The notes under the pieces were generated by a model. That model worked only from the letters and a program-made list of their open reading frames with translations, was not told the origin of the DNA and ran no database searches. A DNA stretch of 64,000 bases from Tundrisphaera lichenicola. GTDB lineage: Bacteria; Planctomycetota; Planctomycetia; Isosphaerales; Isosphaeraceae. The position numbers and the translations under genes were made by a program. The stretch spans positions 1,860,001-1,924,000 of the forward strand of contig NZ_CP195106.1 in NCBI RefSeq assembly GCF_051175385.1, given 5' to 3'. Positions 52,246 to 62,372 of this stretch are shown here, piece after piece. Each line of letters starts with the position of its first letter. Positions within the stretch are counted from its first letter, which is position 1.

Positions 52246-52791
52246 ATGATGCGAGCCCGGACTTCGATCCTCACGCTCCTGGGCTATGTCGGCCTGATCG
52301 CGGTCGGCCTGGCGGCTCTCCGGGTCTCTTCGAGGCTCTGGGCCACGGTAGGTTTCTCGTTCTGCCTGCTGACGCTGGTTGGCTCCCTCGCCCTGTTGTT
52401 CCATCGGCGAGAATCGGGACGATCCTACTGGGCGGGATTTGCTCTTTTCGGCTGGTCGTATTTCCTGATCGCCGTCGGGCCGACCTCGCTTAGCTCCTGG
52501 CGTGAGCAGTTGGTCACGACCCCGATTCTGGCCATCCTGGAAGATCAACTCCTAGGGGAGCCGGCGACCCAGCTCGCGCAGCTCCGACCGCGTCGAGGCG
52601 GGCCGATCGCCCCACAGGTCGAGCTTTCCCCCTGGTCGCATTGGACCTCCACCGACCGCTCCAACCCATTTGCGTCGGACTCTTTCCAGCGGATCGGTCA
52701 CTCCCTGTTCTGTCTCGGGATCGCGATGGGGGGTGGGGCCTTCTGCCGGACTCTCCGCGATTCCCTCAGTGATGCGAGCCCCTTGCCATGA
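52246..52791 (+). CDS. planctomycete small membrane protein
   Basis: A 181-residue protein with several hydrophobic helices (ILTLLGYVGLIAVGLAALRV, LWATVGFSFCLLTLVGSLAL, YWAGFALFGWSYFLIAVG and a C-terminal GHSLFCLGIAMGGGAFC). The pattern matches the small uncharacterised membrane proteins common in Isosphaeraceae. Its stop overlaps the start of the DAK gene (ATGA), so the two are translationally coupled. Function unknown. Confidence 0.72.
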   Translation: MMRARTSILTLLGYVGLIAVGLAALRVSSRLWATVGFSFCLLTLVGSLALLFHRRESGRSYWAGFALFGWSYFLIAVGPTSLSSWREQLVTTPILAILEDQLLGEPATQLAQLRPRRGGPIAPQVELSPWSHWTSTDRSNPFASDSFQRIGHSLFCLGIAMGGGAFCRTLRDSLSDASPLP

Positions 52792-54476
52792 AAATGCTGA
52801 TCAACCGGCCCATCGATGTCGTCGCGGAAATGGTGGAGGGGCTCGTCGCGATCCATCCGGGTCTCAGACGACTCCCGGGCCGGACCGTGATCGTCCGATC
52901 GGATGCGGGGAATGACCGCGACCGGCGAGTTGCCCTGATCTCGGGAGGAGGCAGCGGGCACGAGCCGGCCCATGCCGGGTATGTCGGCTCGGGGATGCTC
53001 TCGGCCGCCGTCGCGGGCGACGTCTTCACTTCGCCCAGCCCCGATGCCGTGTTGGAAGCGATCCGGGCCGTCGCCGGGAAGGCAGGCGCCCTCCTGATCG
53101 TCAAGAACTACACCGGAGACCGGCTCAACTTCGGTCTCGCCGCCGAGTTGGCGAGGGCCGAAGGGATCCCCGTCGAGATCGTGACGGTGGCCGACGATGT
53201 TGCCTTGCCCATCTCCGAATTGACGGCCGGACCCAGGGGTCTGGCCGGGACGGTCCTTGTCCACAAGATTGCCGGAGCGACGGCCGAAGCGGGCGGGTCA
53301 CTGGCTGAAGTGGCCTCCGAAGCCCGAGCCGCCGCCTTATCCGTGGCCACCATGGGTGTCGCCCTCTCGGCCTGCACCGTGCCCGCCGCCGGCAAGCCCG
53401 GTTTCGTCCTCGGAGAAAATGAGATCGAGCTCGGGCTGGGAATCCACGGCGAGCCCGGCGTCCGACGGGCGCCCCTGGAACCCGTTGATGCTCTGGTCGA
53501 CCGACTCCTCGAACCAATCCTCGGGCGGTTCCAGAGCCCACCATCGCGAGTGGTCTTGATGGTGAACGGGTTAGGCGGCACGACCAATATGGAACTAGCG
53601 ATCGTGGCCCGGAGGGCCTTATCGAACCTGACCGATCGTGGGATCGTCGTCGAGCGGGCGTATGCGGGAACCTTCCTCTCGGCGCTTGAGATGGCCGGCG
53701 TTTCGCTCTCACTCCTGGAAGTCGACGAAGCCCGACTCAAACGGCTCGATGCGCCCACAGAGGCACCCGCCTGGCCCAATGCCGCCCCTCGATCGAGAGT
53801 CGAGCCAGAAACGGCCGAGCCAGCCCCAGGCGACGCAACCGCCGCCCCGACTCCCGTTCCTATCGAAACCGAGGTTGGCCGTGAACTTAAGGCTGCGATC
53901 ACCCGGGCCGCCGAGGCGCTGATCGCCGAGGCTTCTCGCCTCACCGAGATGGATCAACTGGTCGGCGATGGCGACATCGGCATCAGCCTGGCTCGAGGCG
54001 CCGGAGCCGTCGTCGAGGAGCTTCCGGTTTTCCCGCTTGATGATCCTGCCGCGACCCTGCAACGGCTGGGCACCACACTTCAACGCTCGCTCGGGGGAAC
54101 CTCCGGCCCGCTCTACGCCATGTTCTTCCTCAGGGCCGCGGCCCGACTCAGGGACAATCCCCGGGCTTTCGGCGAAGCATTCCAGTCCGGTGTCGAGGGG
54201 ATCATGAACCTGGGAGGAGCCAAGGGAGGGGAGCGAACCATGCTGGACGCCCTGATCCCAGCATCCGGGGCATTTGATCAGGCATTGAAATCCGGACGGT
54301 CTTTCTACGACGCCCTGAATGATGCGGCGTCCGCCGCCAGCCAGGGCGCCGAGGCCACGGCCACAATGAGTCCGAGGAAAGGCCGATCGAGCTACCTCGG
54401 GGATCGAGCCCTCGGCCACCCCGACCCCGGGGCCGAAGCCGTCGCGGTCTGGCTAAGGGCGATTGCGTCGGTTTGA
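52788..54476 (+). CDS. dihydroxyacetone kinase, DhaK-DhaL fusion
   Basis: A 562-residue protein. The N-terminal DhaK domain (about residues 1-330) shows VALISGGGSGHEPAHAGYVG, GDVFTSPSPDAVLEAIRA, KNYTGDRLNFGLAAELAR, and ELGLGIHGEPGVRR with the substrate-binding His. The C-terminal DhaL domain (about 365-562) has MDQLVGDGDIGISLARGA for ADP/ATP-Mg binding and LGGTSGPLYAMFF. ATP-dependent single-chain DAKs phosphorylate dihydroxyacetone (and some aldoses). It overlaps the preceding membrane gene by four bases. Confidence 0.92.
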   Translation: MKMLINRPIDVVAEMVEGLVAIHPGLRRLPGRTVIVRSDAGNDRDRRVALISGGGSGHEPAHAGYVGSGMLSAAVAGDVFTSPSPDAVLEAIRAVAGKAGALLIVKNYTGDRLNFGLAAELARAEGIPVEIVTVADDVALPISELTAGPRGLAGTVLVHKIAGATAEAGGSLAEVASEARAAALSVATMGVALSACTVPAAGKPGFVLGENEIELGLGIHGEPGVRRAPLEPVDALVDRLLEPILGRFQSPPSRVVLMVNGLGGTTNMELAIVARRALSNLTDRGIVVERAYAGTFLSALEMAGVSLSLLEVDEARLKRLDAPTEAPAWPNAAPRSRVEPETAEPAPGDATAAPTPVPIETEVGRELKAAITRAAEALIAEASRLTEMDQLVGDGDIGISLARGAGAVVEELPVFPLDDPAATLQRLGTTLQRSLGGTSGPLYAMFFLRAAARLRDNPRAFGEAFQSGVEGIMNLGGAKGGERTMLDALIPASGAFDQALKSGRSFYDALNDAASAASQGAEATATMSPRKGRSSYLGDRALGHPDPGAEAVAVWLRAIASV

Positions 54477-54552
54477 TCGAAACCGGATCGCCCGAGAGTC
54501 GGACGGCCCGGCTGGATCTCTGCGGGGATGGGCATGATCCCACCCCCGGTCA

Positions 54553-57510
54553 TCACTCGATGACCAGTTCCCAGTGAAGGACGGGAGTTCGGCCGTCGAT
54601 CGTAAGTCGGACTCCCCCCTCGACCTTCTCCACGGCTGCTGGCCCGATCCGTGCTCCGGTGTTATCCAGGGCGAAAGCCTTGATCGCGCCTTCTCGAGTC
54701 CAGGTAACGCGGGCCTTGATCCCCTCGTGGAGCAGGGGGGGGCGGCCGGGGTCGGCCTTTTCGCGACGCCATTCATCGGCCCATCGGAAGCCCGTCGGCA
54801 TGACCCGGGCGACGGCGGTCACCAGGAGTCGACGGCTCTCGGCGATCGGGACGGGTCCGAGTGAGGAGACGGCCACGACTCCGAAATCGGCATCTGTGGC
54901 GATCATCAAGCCATCCGACTTCGCCTCGGTTGTTCCCGTCCAGCCCGCCAGGGCCAACGTATGTGGCGTTTCGACGAGGAGCCGTCCCTCTCGAGGATCC
55001 CATCCTCCGACCGATCGAGACGCAGCCCCCCGCGCGGGCCCTTTTTGACTCGTCACCTCTTCGTGATCGTGCAGGAGGATCGACGAGGCATGGGGCAGGA
55101 GGGCGAAGACCTGAGGAATTCCGTTAATCACCTCGGGGAGGGTGAAGATATCCTCGCCACCGCCGGTCCCGGCCGCGGCCGCTCCCCAGATCTTGGGATG
55201 GACGAAGACGCCCCGACGGACCAGGGCATCCCAGTCCTCAACCGAGGCGGTCCGGGCGGCCAGCATCAGGTCGGCCCCTTCATAGGGAGACGCCCAGGCC
55301 CCCGACGTTTGCACGGCCCACTGGCCAACGACGTAAGGCCGGTCTTTCTTCCGCTTCTGCGAGGCCCCGGCGATCATCCCCCCGTCCCGGCTCCAGACGG
55401 CCGAACGTCGTTCGGGGTCGGCCCAGGTTGGCGGAGTATAAAAAAGTCGGTCGTCGATCAGATCGAGCCCGTTTGCCGCCTGGGCTGCGGAGTAATCGTA
55501 GTCTCGTCTCCAGTGGGAACCGCCGGCGATCGGGGCCTTGAGCCCGAATTTCCTGAGGGAATCGGCGAGGGATTTCCACTGGGCGGACTCGACGGCCTGC
55601 CACCCTCTACGGGCGGTCGGGACATCGTCTTTACGCATCAGGTTGCGGACCGCGGCCAGCTCGGTGGGAGCCAGCCGATCGCTGGCATCGACCAGGTCGA
55701 AGAGCGAAAGTTCGCCAGCCAGCGTCACCCAGGCCAGGACCGGGTCATCGCGGAGTGCCAGGCCAGTCTCCGGGTTAGTGTGCCCCAGCAGGGCCTCGGC
55801 GGCCTTCAGCGCGGCCTCCCGGACAGCGAGGTCGAAGGCGGCGGCCGCACCTCCGCCGGGCGGGAGTTGGCGAGCGTTGGGGATCGAGTCGTCGCCATCG
55901 CGAAACTTCCGACCCGACTGGAGTTCGATCGCCACGTAAATCCCACGAGCCTTGAATGCGGCGATCAGGTGTTCGAGACGGGCTAAGGCCGCCGGATCGA
56001 GCTCCTTGGTATCGTCTCGGGCGTCGTCGAAGAGGCTTCGGGTCGGGCCGAGTGGGACATCCAGGTCGCCAAGCCGGACGAGATTCACGCCGGATCGGGC
56101 CAGCCGATCCGCGAGGACTTCGGCGATCTCGGGCTCGGGATAGGCGGTCGGAGGTAAGAGAGTGACTCCGAAGAATCGGGCCCTACCCCCTTTTTCGAAC
56201 GCGAATCTTCCATCCTTGACGACGACCCGACCATGCTTACCCGCCGGGGCGTCGAGTAGGCCCGAGGCATCGAGCGCCGACTTTTCCGCGATCTCCGGCG
56301 AGGGAGCGACCGGGAGCCATCCGAGGGCCTCGGCATCGACGTGGTCGGGGTTCCACTGGAAACCAGGCCCGCCTTTGGCCACGACCCGGACGTCGTCGAT
56401 CCAGAGGGTCCCGAATGCCGAGGCCTTCTCGAACTGGATCAAGGCCCTCGCCGCACCCCTCGGTACATCGACGACCGACCTCGACGGTTGCCAAGGAGTG
56501 GTGCCGGAAAAGCGGAGTGCGGGAGTGCCCTGCTCCATACCGGGCAGGGGATGTCCCAGATCGTCAAGGAAAAAGATCGAGGCCATCGCGCCGGTGGCGC
56601 CTCGAAGTCCCGAGGCTCGAGTGACCACGGAGACCTCCAGGGAGTCCATCCCACGGACCGGAACAGCCAGGCCGGAATAGGCTCGGGCCCCGTTCCCCTT
56701 GAGTTCGAGCGCCGCGGGCGACTGATGGCCGGGGCTGACCCGATGAGTTCCGTGGTCGAGCAGCCAGTGGGCTGGGGCAGGATCCCCCATCTCGAAGTCG
56801 CCATTGGAGACGAGGTCGATGGTCGGCTTTCCGCCGATCGGGATCGGGTCGATCGTCATCCCGTCAATTTCAAGAACTCCTGTGGCCCCGATCAGACCGA
56901 CGGAGAGGATGGCCAGCCGGGTCTTCGGGGTGATTGGAAAGCGCCTGGAGACATGGGTCCAGCTCGACCCGATGGTCTTCCAGGGCCCGAGCAATCCCCG
57001 ACTCTCGGCCTTGAGCTGGAGCGGGTCGCTCAGGAAGTCGATGACCAGGGCCGGGTCATCGCCGAGCCGTTCACCGGCGACGACATTCTCCTGCCGGACC
57101 CAGAGGCCGATCACGAGGGCTTCCACCACCCGACCATCGACCCCGAAGGCCCGGCTGGCCCGGGCCGGTCGGCCAGGTCGGGCGTTCTCGAACCGGAAGC
57201 ATTTCGTCCCCGGTTGCCCCGTCCCGCCCTCGACGACCTTGGCGTCGCGGAGGTTATACCAGCCGTCGGGGATCCCGTCGCCGTCGGCGTCGGTCTCGAA
57301 ATTCTCGATCGGCGGAGGTCCGGGGGGCTCGGACTCCTGGGCGATAAGCCTCGACGGGAAGACGGTCATGAGGATCAGGACAAGTGCGGTCCCCAGGGCC
57401 TGGCGAATCGGATCGCGCAAGCCGGAGCGGATCGGCCCGTTGCCCTCGGGATCTCCCGCGAAGGGCCCACGGAGGGGAACGAGGATGGCGAATAATTCCG
57501 GCTGGGTCAC
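54553..57510 (-). CDS. large secreted glycoside-hydrolase-like protein
   Basis: A 985-residue protein with a GTG start overlapping the upstream stop (GTGA). An N-terminal membrane/signal segment (LGTALVLILMTVFPSRLIAQ) is followed by two beta-sandwich domains (PPIENFETDADGDGIPDGWY with a Ca-binding-like DxDxDGxxD motif; then a CBM-like part). A TIM-barrel region comes next (FFGVTLLPPTAYPEPEIA, RLARSGVNLVRLGDLDVP, ARGIYVAIELQSG, DPVLAWVTLAGELSLFDL) resembling GH5-like families. The catalytic pair is not certain, since the second acid was not identified. A secreted polysaccharide-active protein is likely. Confidence 0.7.
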   Translation of the reverse strand: MTQPELFAILVPLRGPFAGDPEGNGPIRSGLRDPIRQALGTALVLILMTVFPSRLIAQESEPPGPPPIENFETDADGDGIPDGWYNLRDAKVVEGGTGQPGTKCFRFENARPGRPARASRAFGVDGRVVEALVIGLWVRQENVVAGERLGDDPALVIDFLSDPLQLKAESRGLLGPWKTIGSSWTHVSRRFPITPKTRLAILSVGLIGATGVLEIDGMTIDPIPIGGKPTIDLVSNGDFEMGDPAPAHWLLDHGTHRVSPGHQSPAALELKGNGARAYSGLAVPVRGMDSLEVSVVTRASGLRGATGAMASIFFLDDLGHPLPGMEQGTPALRFSGTTPWQPSRSVVDVPRGAARALIQFEKASAFGTLWIDDVRVVAKGGPGFQWNPDHVDAEALGWLPVAPSPEIAEKSALDASGLLDAPAGKHGRVVVKDGRFAFEKGGRARFFGVTLLPPTAYPEPEIAEVLADRLARSGVNLVRLGDLDVPLGPTRSLFDDARDDTKELDPAALARLEHLIAAFKARGIYVAIELQSGRKFRDGDDSIPNARQLPPGGGAAAAFDLAVREAALKAAEALLGHTNPETGLALRDDPVLAWVTLAGELSLFDLVDASDRLAPTELAAVRNLMRKDDVPTARRGWQAVESAQWKSLADSLRKFGLKAPIAGGSHWRRDYDYSAAQAANGLDLIDDRLFYTPPTWADPERRSAVWSRDGGMIAGASQKRKKDRPYVVGQWAVQTSGAWASPYEGADLMLAARTASVEDWDALVRRGVFVHPKIWGAAAAGTGGGEDIFTLPEVINGIPQVFALLPHASSILLHDHEEVTSQKGPARGAASRSVGGWDPREGRLLVETPHTLALAGWTGTTEAKSDGLMIATDADFGVVAVSSLGPVPIAESRRLLVTAVARVMPTGFRWADEWRREKADPGRPPLLHEGIKARVTWTREGAIKAFALDNTGARIGPAAVEKVEGGVRLTIDGRTPVLHWELVIE

Positions 57511-58256
57511 GGCTTCTCCCCCTTCGCCTCGCGCTGGGCCTTGCCGGTCATCGGGACGAAGAGGGTTGGGCGAAGTGGCTTATCCACAAGCTTGCCGTCC
57601 TTCTTGATCATGAGGTGGACTTTTTGATGGAACTGGCTCCCCAGCGGGATCACCATCCGGCCACCTTCCTTGAGTTGCTCGATCAGGGGCGGCGGGACCT
57701 TGGTCGGTGCGCAGGTGACGATGATGGCGTCGAAGGGCGCCGCCTCGGGCCATCCGGCATATCCGTCGCCGATTCTTGTGTGAATGTTCGAGTACCCGAG
57801 TTCCTTGTGGACCTCGGCGGCCCGCTTACCCAGCGGCGGATGAATCTCGATCGAATAAACGTCCTTGACGATCCTGGAGAGGATCGCCGATTGGTAACCC
57901 GATCCCGTACCGACCTCATAGATGGTATCCGTCGGCTTGGGTTCGAGTTGTTCGGTCATTAAGGCCACATCGTAGGGCGGCGTTATGGTCTGGCCTTCAC
58001 CGATGGGGATCGACTCGTCGTCGTAGGCCATCCGTTGCGTCCCGGGAGGCAGGAACTTATGGCGAGGCACGGTCCGGAAGGCTTCGAGGACCTTGGGATC
58101 CTTGATCCCTCGTTCCACCAGATGCTGCTGGACCATCTTGTTCCGAGCCGCGACCGTGGGGTCGGGGGTCGATTCATCATCGGCCCAGGCGGAGAGCCCA
58201 CCGGCCATCGTCAGGACCACGTAGACCGCGAATCGTGAGGACACTCGGTCTGCCAT
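57507..58256 (-). CDS. pcm: exported protein-L-isoaspartate O-methyltransferase
   Basis: A 249-residue protein from ATG 58256. A signal peptide (RFAVYVVLTMAGGLSAWAD) precedes the PCMT fold: VPRHKFLPPGTQRMAYDDES, GEGQTITPPYDVALMTEQ, EVGTGSGYQSAILSRIV (SAM-binding motif I), SIEIHPPLGKRAAEVHKELG, GWPEAAPFDAIIVTCAP, and LKEGGRMVIPLGSQFHQKV. It repairs isoaspartyl residues using SAM. A leader peptide is odd for a SAM-dependent repair enzyme because SAM is cytoplasmic. Its stop overlaps the start of the glycoside-hydrolase-like gene. Confidence 0.9.
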   Translation of the reverse strand: MADRVSSRFAVYVVLTMAGGLSAWADDESTPDPTVAARNKMVQQHLVERGIKDPKVLEAFRTVPRHKFLPPGTQRMAYDDESIPIGEGQTITPPYDVALMTEQLEPKPTDTIYEVGTGSGYQSAILSRIVKDVYSIEIHPPLGKRAAEVHKELGYSNIHTRIGDGYAGWPEAAPFDAIIVTCAPTKVPPPLIEQLKEGGRMVIPLGSQFHQKVHLMIKKDGKLVDKPLRPTLFVPMTGKAQREAKGEKP

Positions 58257-58405
58257 CGCTGGGCCTCGCTCGGGACTGGAGGTTGGGGCTTCACTCGATT
58301 TTTTCAACTTAACAGAGTTGGTCCGGGTCGTCATCCTCTCCATAATCAAGCAATGCCGGGGAAGTCGAGTCGGATGAGGGATCCGGAAGAGCGTTCGAAA
58401 AGCAA

Positions 58406-58440
58406 ACACCCCCTCGACCTTGAGCGGATCGCGGGGGCGT
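58406..58440 (-). terminator. terminator of the large surface-protein gene
   Basis: On the minus strand ACGCCCCC pairs with GGGGGTGT (one G-U) around a 19-nt loop. It is followed by TTGCTTTTCG, about 25 bases past the stop of the surface-protein gene. The stem plus T-rich tail fits an intrinsic terminator. Confidence 0.6.
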
Positions 58441-58464
58441 TCGGTCTTCAACAGGAGGGAAGAT

Positions 58465-61400
58465 TTAGACTTGGGGGAGGTTACGTGCCAGGAAGTTCGC
58501 AGTGAAGTTAGTTCCTGGGGCTCCCCCGGGCGTACCCACCAGTCGAATCCCCTGGACGTTCGTGATTCCCGTCGGGGCTGTGCCCACGACGACCAACCGG
58601 TACGTCTTCGACTTGGTCAAGGGCTCAACCGGCACAATCCGCACCGAGTTGCTATTCTTGTCGTAAGTCGCGGAGACGATCGTGACTCGCCGATTCCTGC
58701 CGTTGGGGGCGGTCTCGTAAAGCTGGAAGTTCGATCGTCGAGTCGCCGTCGTCGCGTCCAATGGAGCGCTGAAAGTGATGACAAGCTGGCTGTTCTTGCC
58801 CGACCCGGCCACGCCGATGACCCTCGGGCCTGCGGGAATGGGCACGGGCTGGACCAGTACCGCGCCGTAGGCGAACGAGGCGGGCAAGCTGGGTACGTCG
58901 GGAGTGTAGACGCCCCCGTAATTGAAGAGCGGTCCCGGCTTGGTGGGGACCACGACGATGATGAGTTTCGCCGTGGCGCCCGGGGCCAGGGTCCCGATAT
59001 TGGCCGTGATGATCCCGTTGACCGGCGTGGGGACGGCCCCCTGGGTGGGAGCCGCTCGGACGAAGATCGCATTGGTCGGCAGGGCGTTGATCATCGTCAC
59101 GTTGGTCGCCGGGGAGGTCCCGGTATTGGTGACGGTGAAGATGAAGAGCTGGATCTGTCCGACCGTCCCGACCTGGGGAAGGACCGCCGAAGTGAGCTTC
59201 AATCCGACGTTCGGGGCCGTGACGATCGTGCTGAGGCTGGTCGAGTTGTTCCCGGGGACCGGGTCGTACTGGTTCCCCGAAACGTTGGCCGAGTTGGTGA
59301 TCGTCGCGGCGACGGTGGGCCGGACAATGATCGTGATCGTTGCCGAGGCACCGGAGGCGATCGTGCCCAGGTTCCCGGTCACGAGCGTCCCACTGACGGT
59401 CGGCGTCCCTCCCTGACTGGCCATGACGCTGATCAACGTGGCCGAGGCCGGGAGGAAATCATTGACCGTCACGTTGGTCGCGGTGGCCGGCCCATTGTTG
59501 ACCACCGTCACCGTGTAGGTGAGATTCGATCCGATCGTCCCGGCCGAGGGAGAGGCAACCTTGATAATCGACAGATCGGCGTTGTTGTTGATCACCGGAG
59601 GGGTGACGGTGACGGTCTGGGTGGCTTCGTTGTTCGAGTAATCCGGATCGAGGGTCGCGCTTGAGGCTCCCGCCGTGTCGACCAGAGGCCCTTGCTGCGA
59701 GACCGTCCCGATGATCCTCACCGTCGCCGTCGCGCCCGGTGCGAGCGTCCCGAGAAGGGCCGAGGCGACATTGCCATTGAGTGTGGCGGTTCCCAGGCTG
59801 GTCGTGACCTGAACGTTGACCAGGCTGAGCGGTAAGGTGTCGAAGAACTGGACATCCGTGGCGGGGGATGCCCCGTTGTTCACGATCGTCGCGGTCAGTG
59901 TCAACTGGCTCCCTTGCGGCAAGGAAGTGGCCGACGAGGTCAGGCTCACCGCGACGTCGGCCTGCGGCACCGAGTTGGCGATCGGGAAGTTGGTCGAGAA
60001 TTCCGACGTCGAGTTGTCCGGCCCGGTCATCGTGGCGCTGTACGCGATCAGATTGACCGCCGAGGACGGGAACGAAGGATTGAAAGTCGCCAGTCCGGTG
60101 CCGTCCGTCGTAACCGTCACGGTCCCGAGATAAATCTGGCCTGGTCCGAATCCGTCGGGATTCACGGGAGCGTTCGCGGCGCTGCCGAAGATGTCGATCG
60201 CGTAAGTCGTCGAGGGCAGTCCCCGGACGACGCCTTCGAATGTGTAGTTCCCGGCTGTCACGACGGCCGAGGTTAAGAACAACGAAGGGGGCAAAGGAAC
60301 GCCGCTATTGTTCAGGTCGATCCCGGGCAGCGTGTTGCCATAGATCGAATTGCCTCGGATCGCGAGCCCGGTGATCCCGGTTGGATAGCTCCCGCGAACG
60401 ACGATGTTCGCTCCCCCGCTACTCGCAATCGTGTTAGCCGCACCGGGTTCGGTACCGCCGATGGTCAGGTTGATGGCCAGGGGGGCAGTGGGGGGTGTCG
60501 TCGGCCCCGCGAGGGCCAGGACGATCCCACTCCCACCGTTTGGCAAGTTACCCAGAAGGTCCGGGGTCCGCCCGATCGAATTGCCCTGGACCAGATTGCC
60601 GACGTTGGTGCCGAGCACCAATCCATCGGAGAGATTGCCCGAGATGATATTTCCGGCACCGGCGGCGGTCCCGCCGATGGTCGTGTTGGTGACGTGGAGC
60701 GAGATACCCGTGACGTTCCTGAGGGCGGCATTGGCCGGGAGGTCGGCCGCAGAGTTGAGGAAGGCTCCGACGTAGTTCCCCTGGATCAGGTTGGCATCTC
60801 CGGTCAGGTCGAGCCCGACTCCGGAAGTTCCACCACTCCCATTGCTTGCGGAGATAACATTCCGGGCCTCGGGCGTGGTACCGCCGATGGTCGTCCCGCT
60901 GGCACCCAGGAGTATCCCGAGACTATTCGGCACCGCAACGGAACTGCCCGGCCCCGCCAGCCCGATCGTATTACCGGCGATCAGACTTGAGGTCACGTTA
61001 CCGGTGATCCCGACGAAATTGCCCGAGATCACGTTCCCGGCCCCGGCAACGGTCCCGCCGATCGTGTTGGAGGAGACATTGTCGGTATTCGATCCACCGG
61101 GCGTCCCGAAATAAACGCCATAAACATTTCCGACGGCGGTCGTCGTCAGGCTGCCCGTACCCCCGGTGATATCCGTCCCGATCAGGTTACCCCGGACCGA
61201 GATCCCTCGGGCATTGGTTTGCAAGAGAATCCCGATTCCATCGGTACCGTTAGGCCCGATATTGCCCGAGATAACGTTGCGTTCCGAGGTCGCCAAACCG
61301 CCGATCGTGTTGTTCGCGGAGGCGACCACTACCCCGTAATGGTTCCCGACCCGGTCAAAGCCGGTCGCGTCGGTGCCGATCAGATTGTTCACTAACCGGT

Positions 61401-62064
61401 TAGCCCCCGCCCCGCTACCGGTGATCAGGACGCCGGCGTTCAGGTTGCCCGAGATCACATTGGTGTTCGCGGCTCCAACGATCCCAACGTTGTTTCCGGA
61501 AGTGGTCAGGACAACCCCGTTGAAATTGGGACGTGCGGTGTGTCCGTCGGGAAGAACGCCCAGGTAAGAGCCCTGGACGGTGAGGTTACTGGTCATCGAG
61601 GACACGAGGATTCCCGAACCACCCGTCGTCCCGCTCGCGGCGAAACCCACGATCGAGAGCGCCTTGACGATGCTCCCGGTCCCCGAGGAGAAACTCAGGC
61701 CGTTCGCACCCTGACCCGCGTTGGTTCCGTCGATCACCACCACTGGCGAGGGGTTGTTGATCGAGAATCCCGGTTCCGTCGACCCGTCGATCACCACCGA
61801 CCGGGTTAGTGCTGGCAAAGGTGATAGCAGCGAGATGGTCTGCACGCCGGAATTGGCGATCTGAAATTCGATCGAGTCGGCACCCACCGCCGAATTTGCG
61901 TTGACCGATGTGATCGCGTCCCTCAGCGAGCCGGGGCCGCTATCGAGGTTGTTCGTCACCGTGAACAGCGCCAGGAGTTCGCGAGACTCCAGGAGATCGA
62001 ATCGAGGGCGACGGGACAGGGTCCGCCGGACGGGAAAAACGGGCCGGCTGGCTCGTCGGAACAT
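58465..62064 (-). CDS. giant LEPR-XLL-type surface protein with beta-helix and DUF11 repeats
   Basis: A 1199-residue protein from ATG 62064. The start MFRRASRPVFPVRR and RPRFDLLESRELLAL carry the planctomycete LEPR-XLL-type targeting motif. Residues about 30-660 are parallel beta-helix repeats (NVISGNLNAGVLI, NVISGNFVGITG, NLVQGNSIGR and many similar N-x-ISGN and GGT-x-x-GAGN units). Three DUF11 (CARDB-like) domains start near 700, 830 and 950 (e.g. ADLSIIKVASPSAGTIGSNL). A final Ig-like domain (LVITFSAPLDATTATRRSNF) starts near 1085. Probably an exported surface or adhesion protein. Confidence 0.87.
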   Translation of the reverse strand: MFRRASRPVFPVRRTLSRRPRFDLLESRELLALFTVTNNLDSGPGSLRDAITSVNANSAVGADSIEFQIANSGVQTISLLSPLPALTRSVVIDGSTEPGFSINNPSPVVVIDGTNAGQGANGLSFSSGTGSIVKALSIVGFAASGTTGGSGILVSSMTSNLTVQGSYLGVLPDGHTARPNFNGVVLTTSGNNVGIVGAANTNVISGNLNAGVLITGSGAGANRLVNNLIGTDATGFDRVGNHYGVVVASANNTIGGLATSERNVISGNIGPNGTDGIGILLQTNARGISVRGNLIGTDITGGTGSLTTTAVGNVYGVYFGTPGGSNTDNVSSNTIGGTVAGAGNVISGNFVGITGNVTSSLIAGNTIGLAGPGSSVAVPNSLGILLGASGTTIGGTTPEARNVISASNGSGGTSGVGLDLTGDANLIQGNYVGAFLNSAADLPANAALRNVTGISLHVTNTTIGGTAAGAGNIISGNLSDGLVLGTNVGNLVQGNSIGRTPDLLGNLPNGGSGIVLALAGPTTPPTAPLAINLTIGGTEPGAANTIASSGGANIVVRGSYPTGITGLAIRGNSIYGNTLPGIDLNNSGVPLPPSLFLTSAVVTAGNYTFEGVVRGLPSTTYAIDIFGSAANAPVNPDGFGPGQIYLGTVTVTTDGTGLATFNPSFPSSAVNLIAYSATMTGPDNSTSEFSTNFPIANSVPQADVAVSLTSSATSLPQGSQLTLTATIVNNGASPATDVQFFDTLPLSLVNVQVTTSLGTATLNGNVASALLGTLAPGATATVRIIGTVSQQGPLVDTAGASSATLDPDYSNNEATQTVTVTPPVINNNADLSIIKVASPSAGTIGSNLTYTVTVVNNGPATATNVTVNDFLPASATLISVMASQGGTPTVSGTLVTGNLGTIASGASATITIIVRPTVAATITNSANVSGNQYDPVPGNNSTSLSTIVTAPNVGLKLTSAVLPQVGTVGQIQLFIFTVTNTGTSPATNVTMINALPTNAIFVRAAPTQGAVPTPVNGIITANIGTLAPGATAKLIIVVVPTKPGPLFNYGGVYTPDVPSLPASFAYGAVLVQPVPIPAGPRVIGVAGSGKNSQLVITFSAPLDATTATRRSNFQLYETAPNGRNRRVTIVSATYDKNSNSVRIVPVEPLTKSKTYRLVVVGTAPTGITNVQGIRLVGTPGGAPGTNFTANFLARNLPQV

Positions 62065-62372
62065 CTTTGATAACTCCCAGTTGTGCGTCTTAGAGGGCTT
62101 CGGCGCATGACGCACCGCTGACCCGGAGTCGATCGAACTTGACGAACCGGTCCAGTCGGGGGGGGACCTCGCTCGATGCGATCAGTCTAACCCCCTGCAC
62201 ACCCGTTTCAAGTCGAATCTATAAATTGGGAGCCTTGCGTAGATTCCGGCGACGTTCGCGATCAAGTAGACCTTCCTGTCCAGAATTAGGCTGGAAGGTC
62301 GGGAGATGGCGAAGTAGACAAGCTAAGGAGTTGGCGCAGTCGAGGGGAGAGAGGATGAGGTGGGTCAAGCGA

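Noticed and set aside
56341..57495. 384-codon plus-strand frame
   Set aside because: Antisense of the glycoside-hydrolase-like gene; no start signal and no recognisable domain.
58420..59664. 414-codon plus-strand frame
   Set aside because: Arg/Gly/Asp-rich low-complexity shadow of the DUF11-repeat surface protein gene.
60000..62000. Short repeated motifs in the surface-protein gene considered as a CRISPR-like or tandem repeat array
   Set aside because: The repeats are imperfect, codon-phased and encode beta-helix turns; spacing and sequence do not fit CRISPR.
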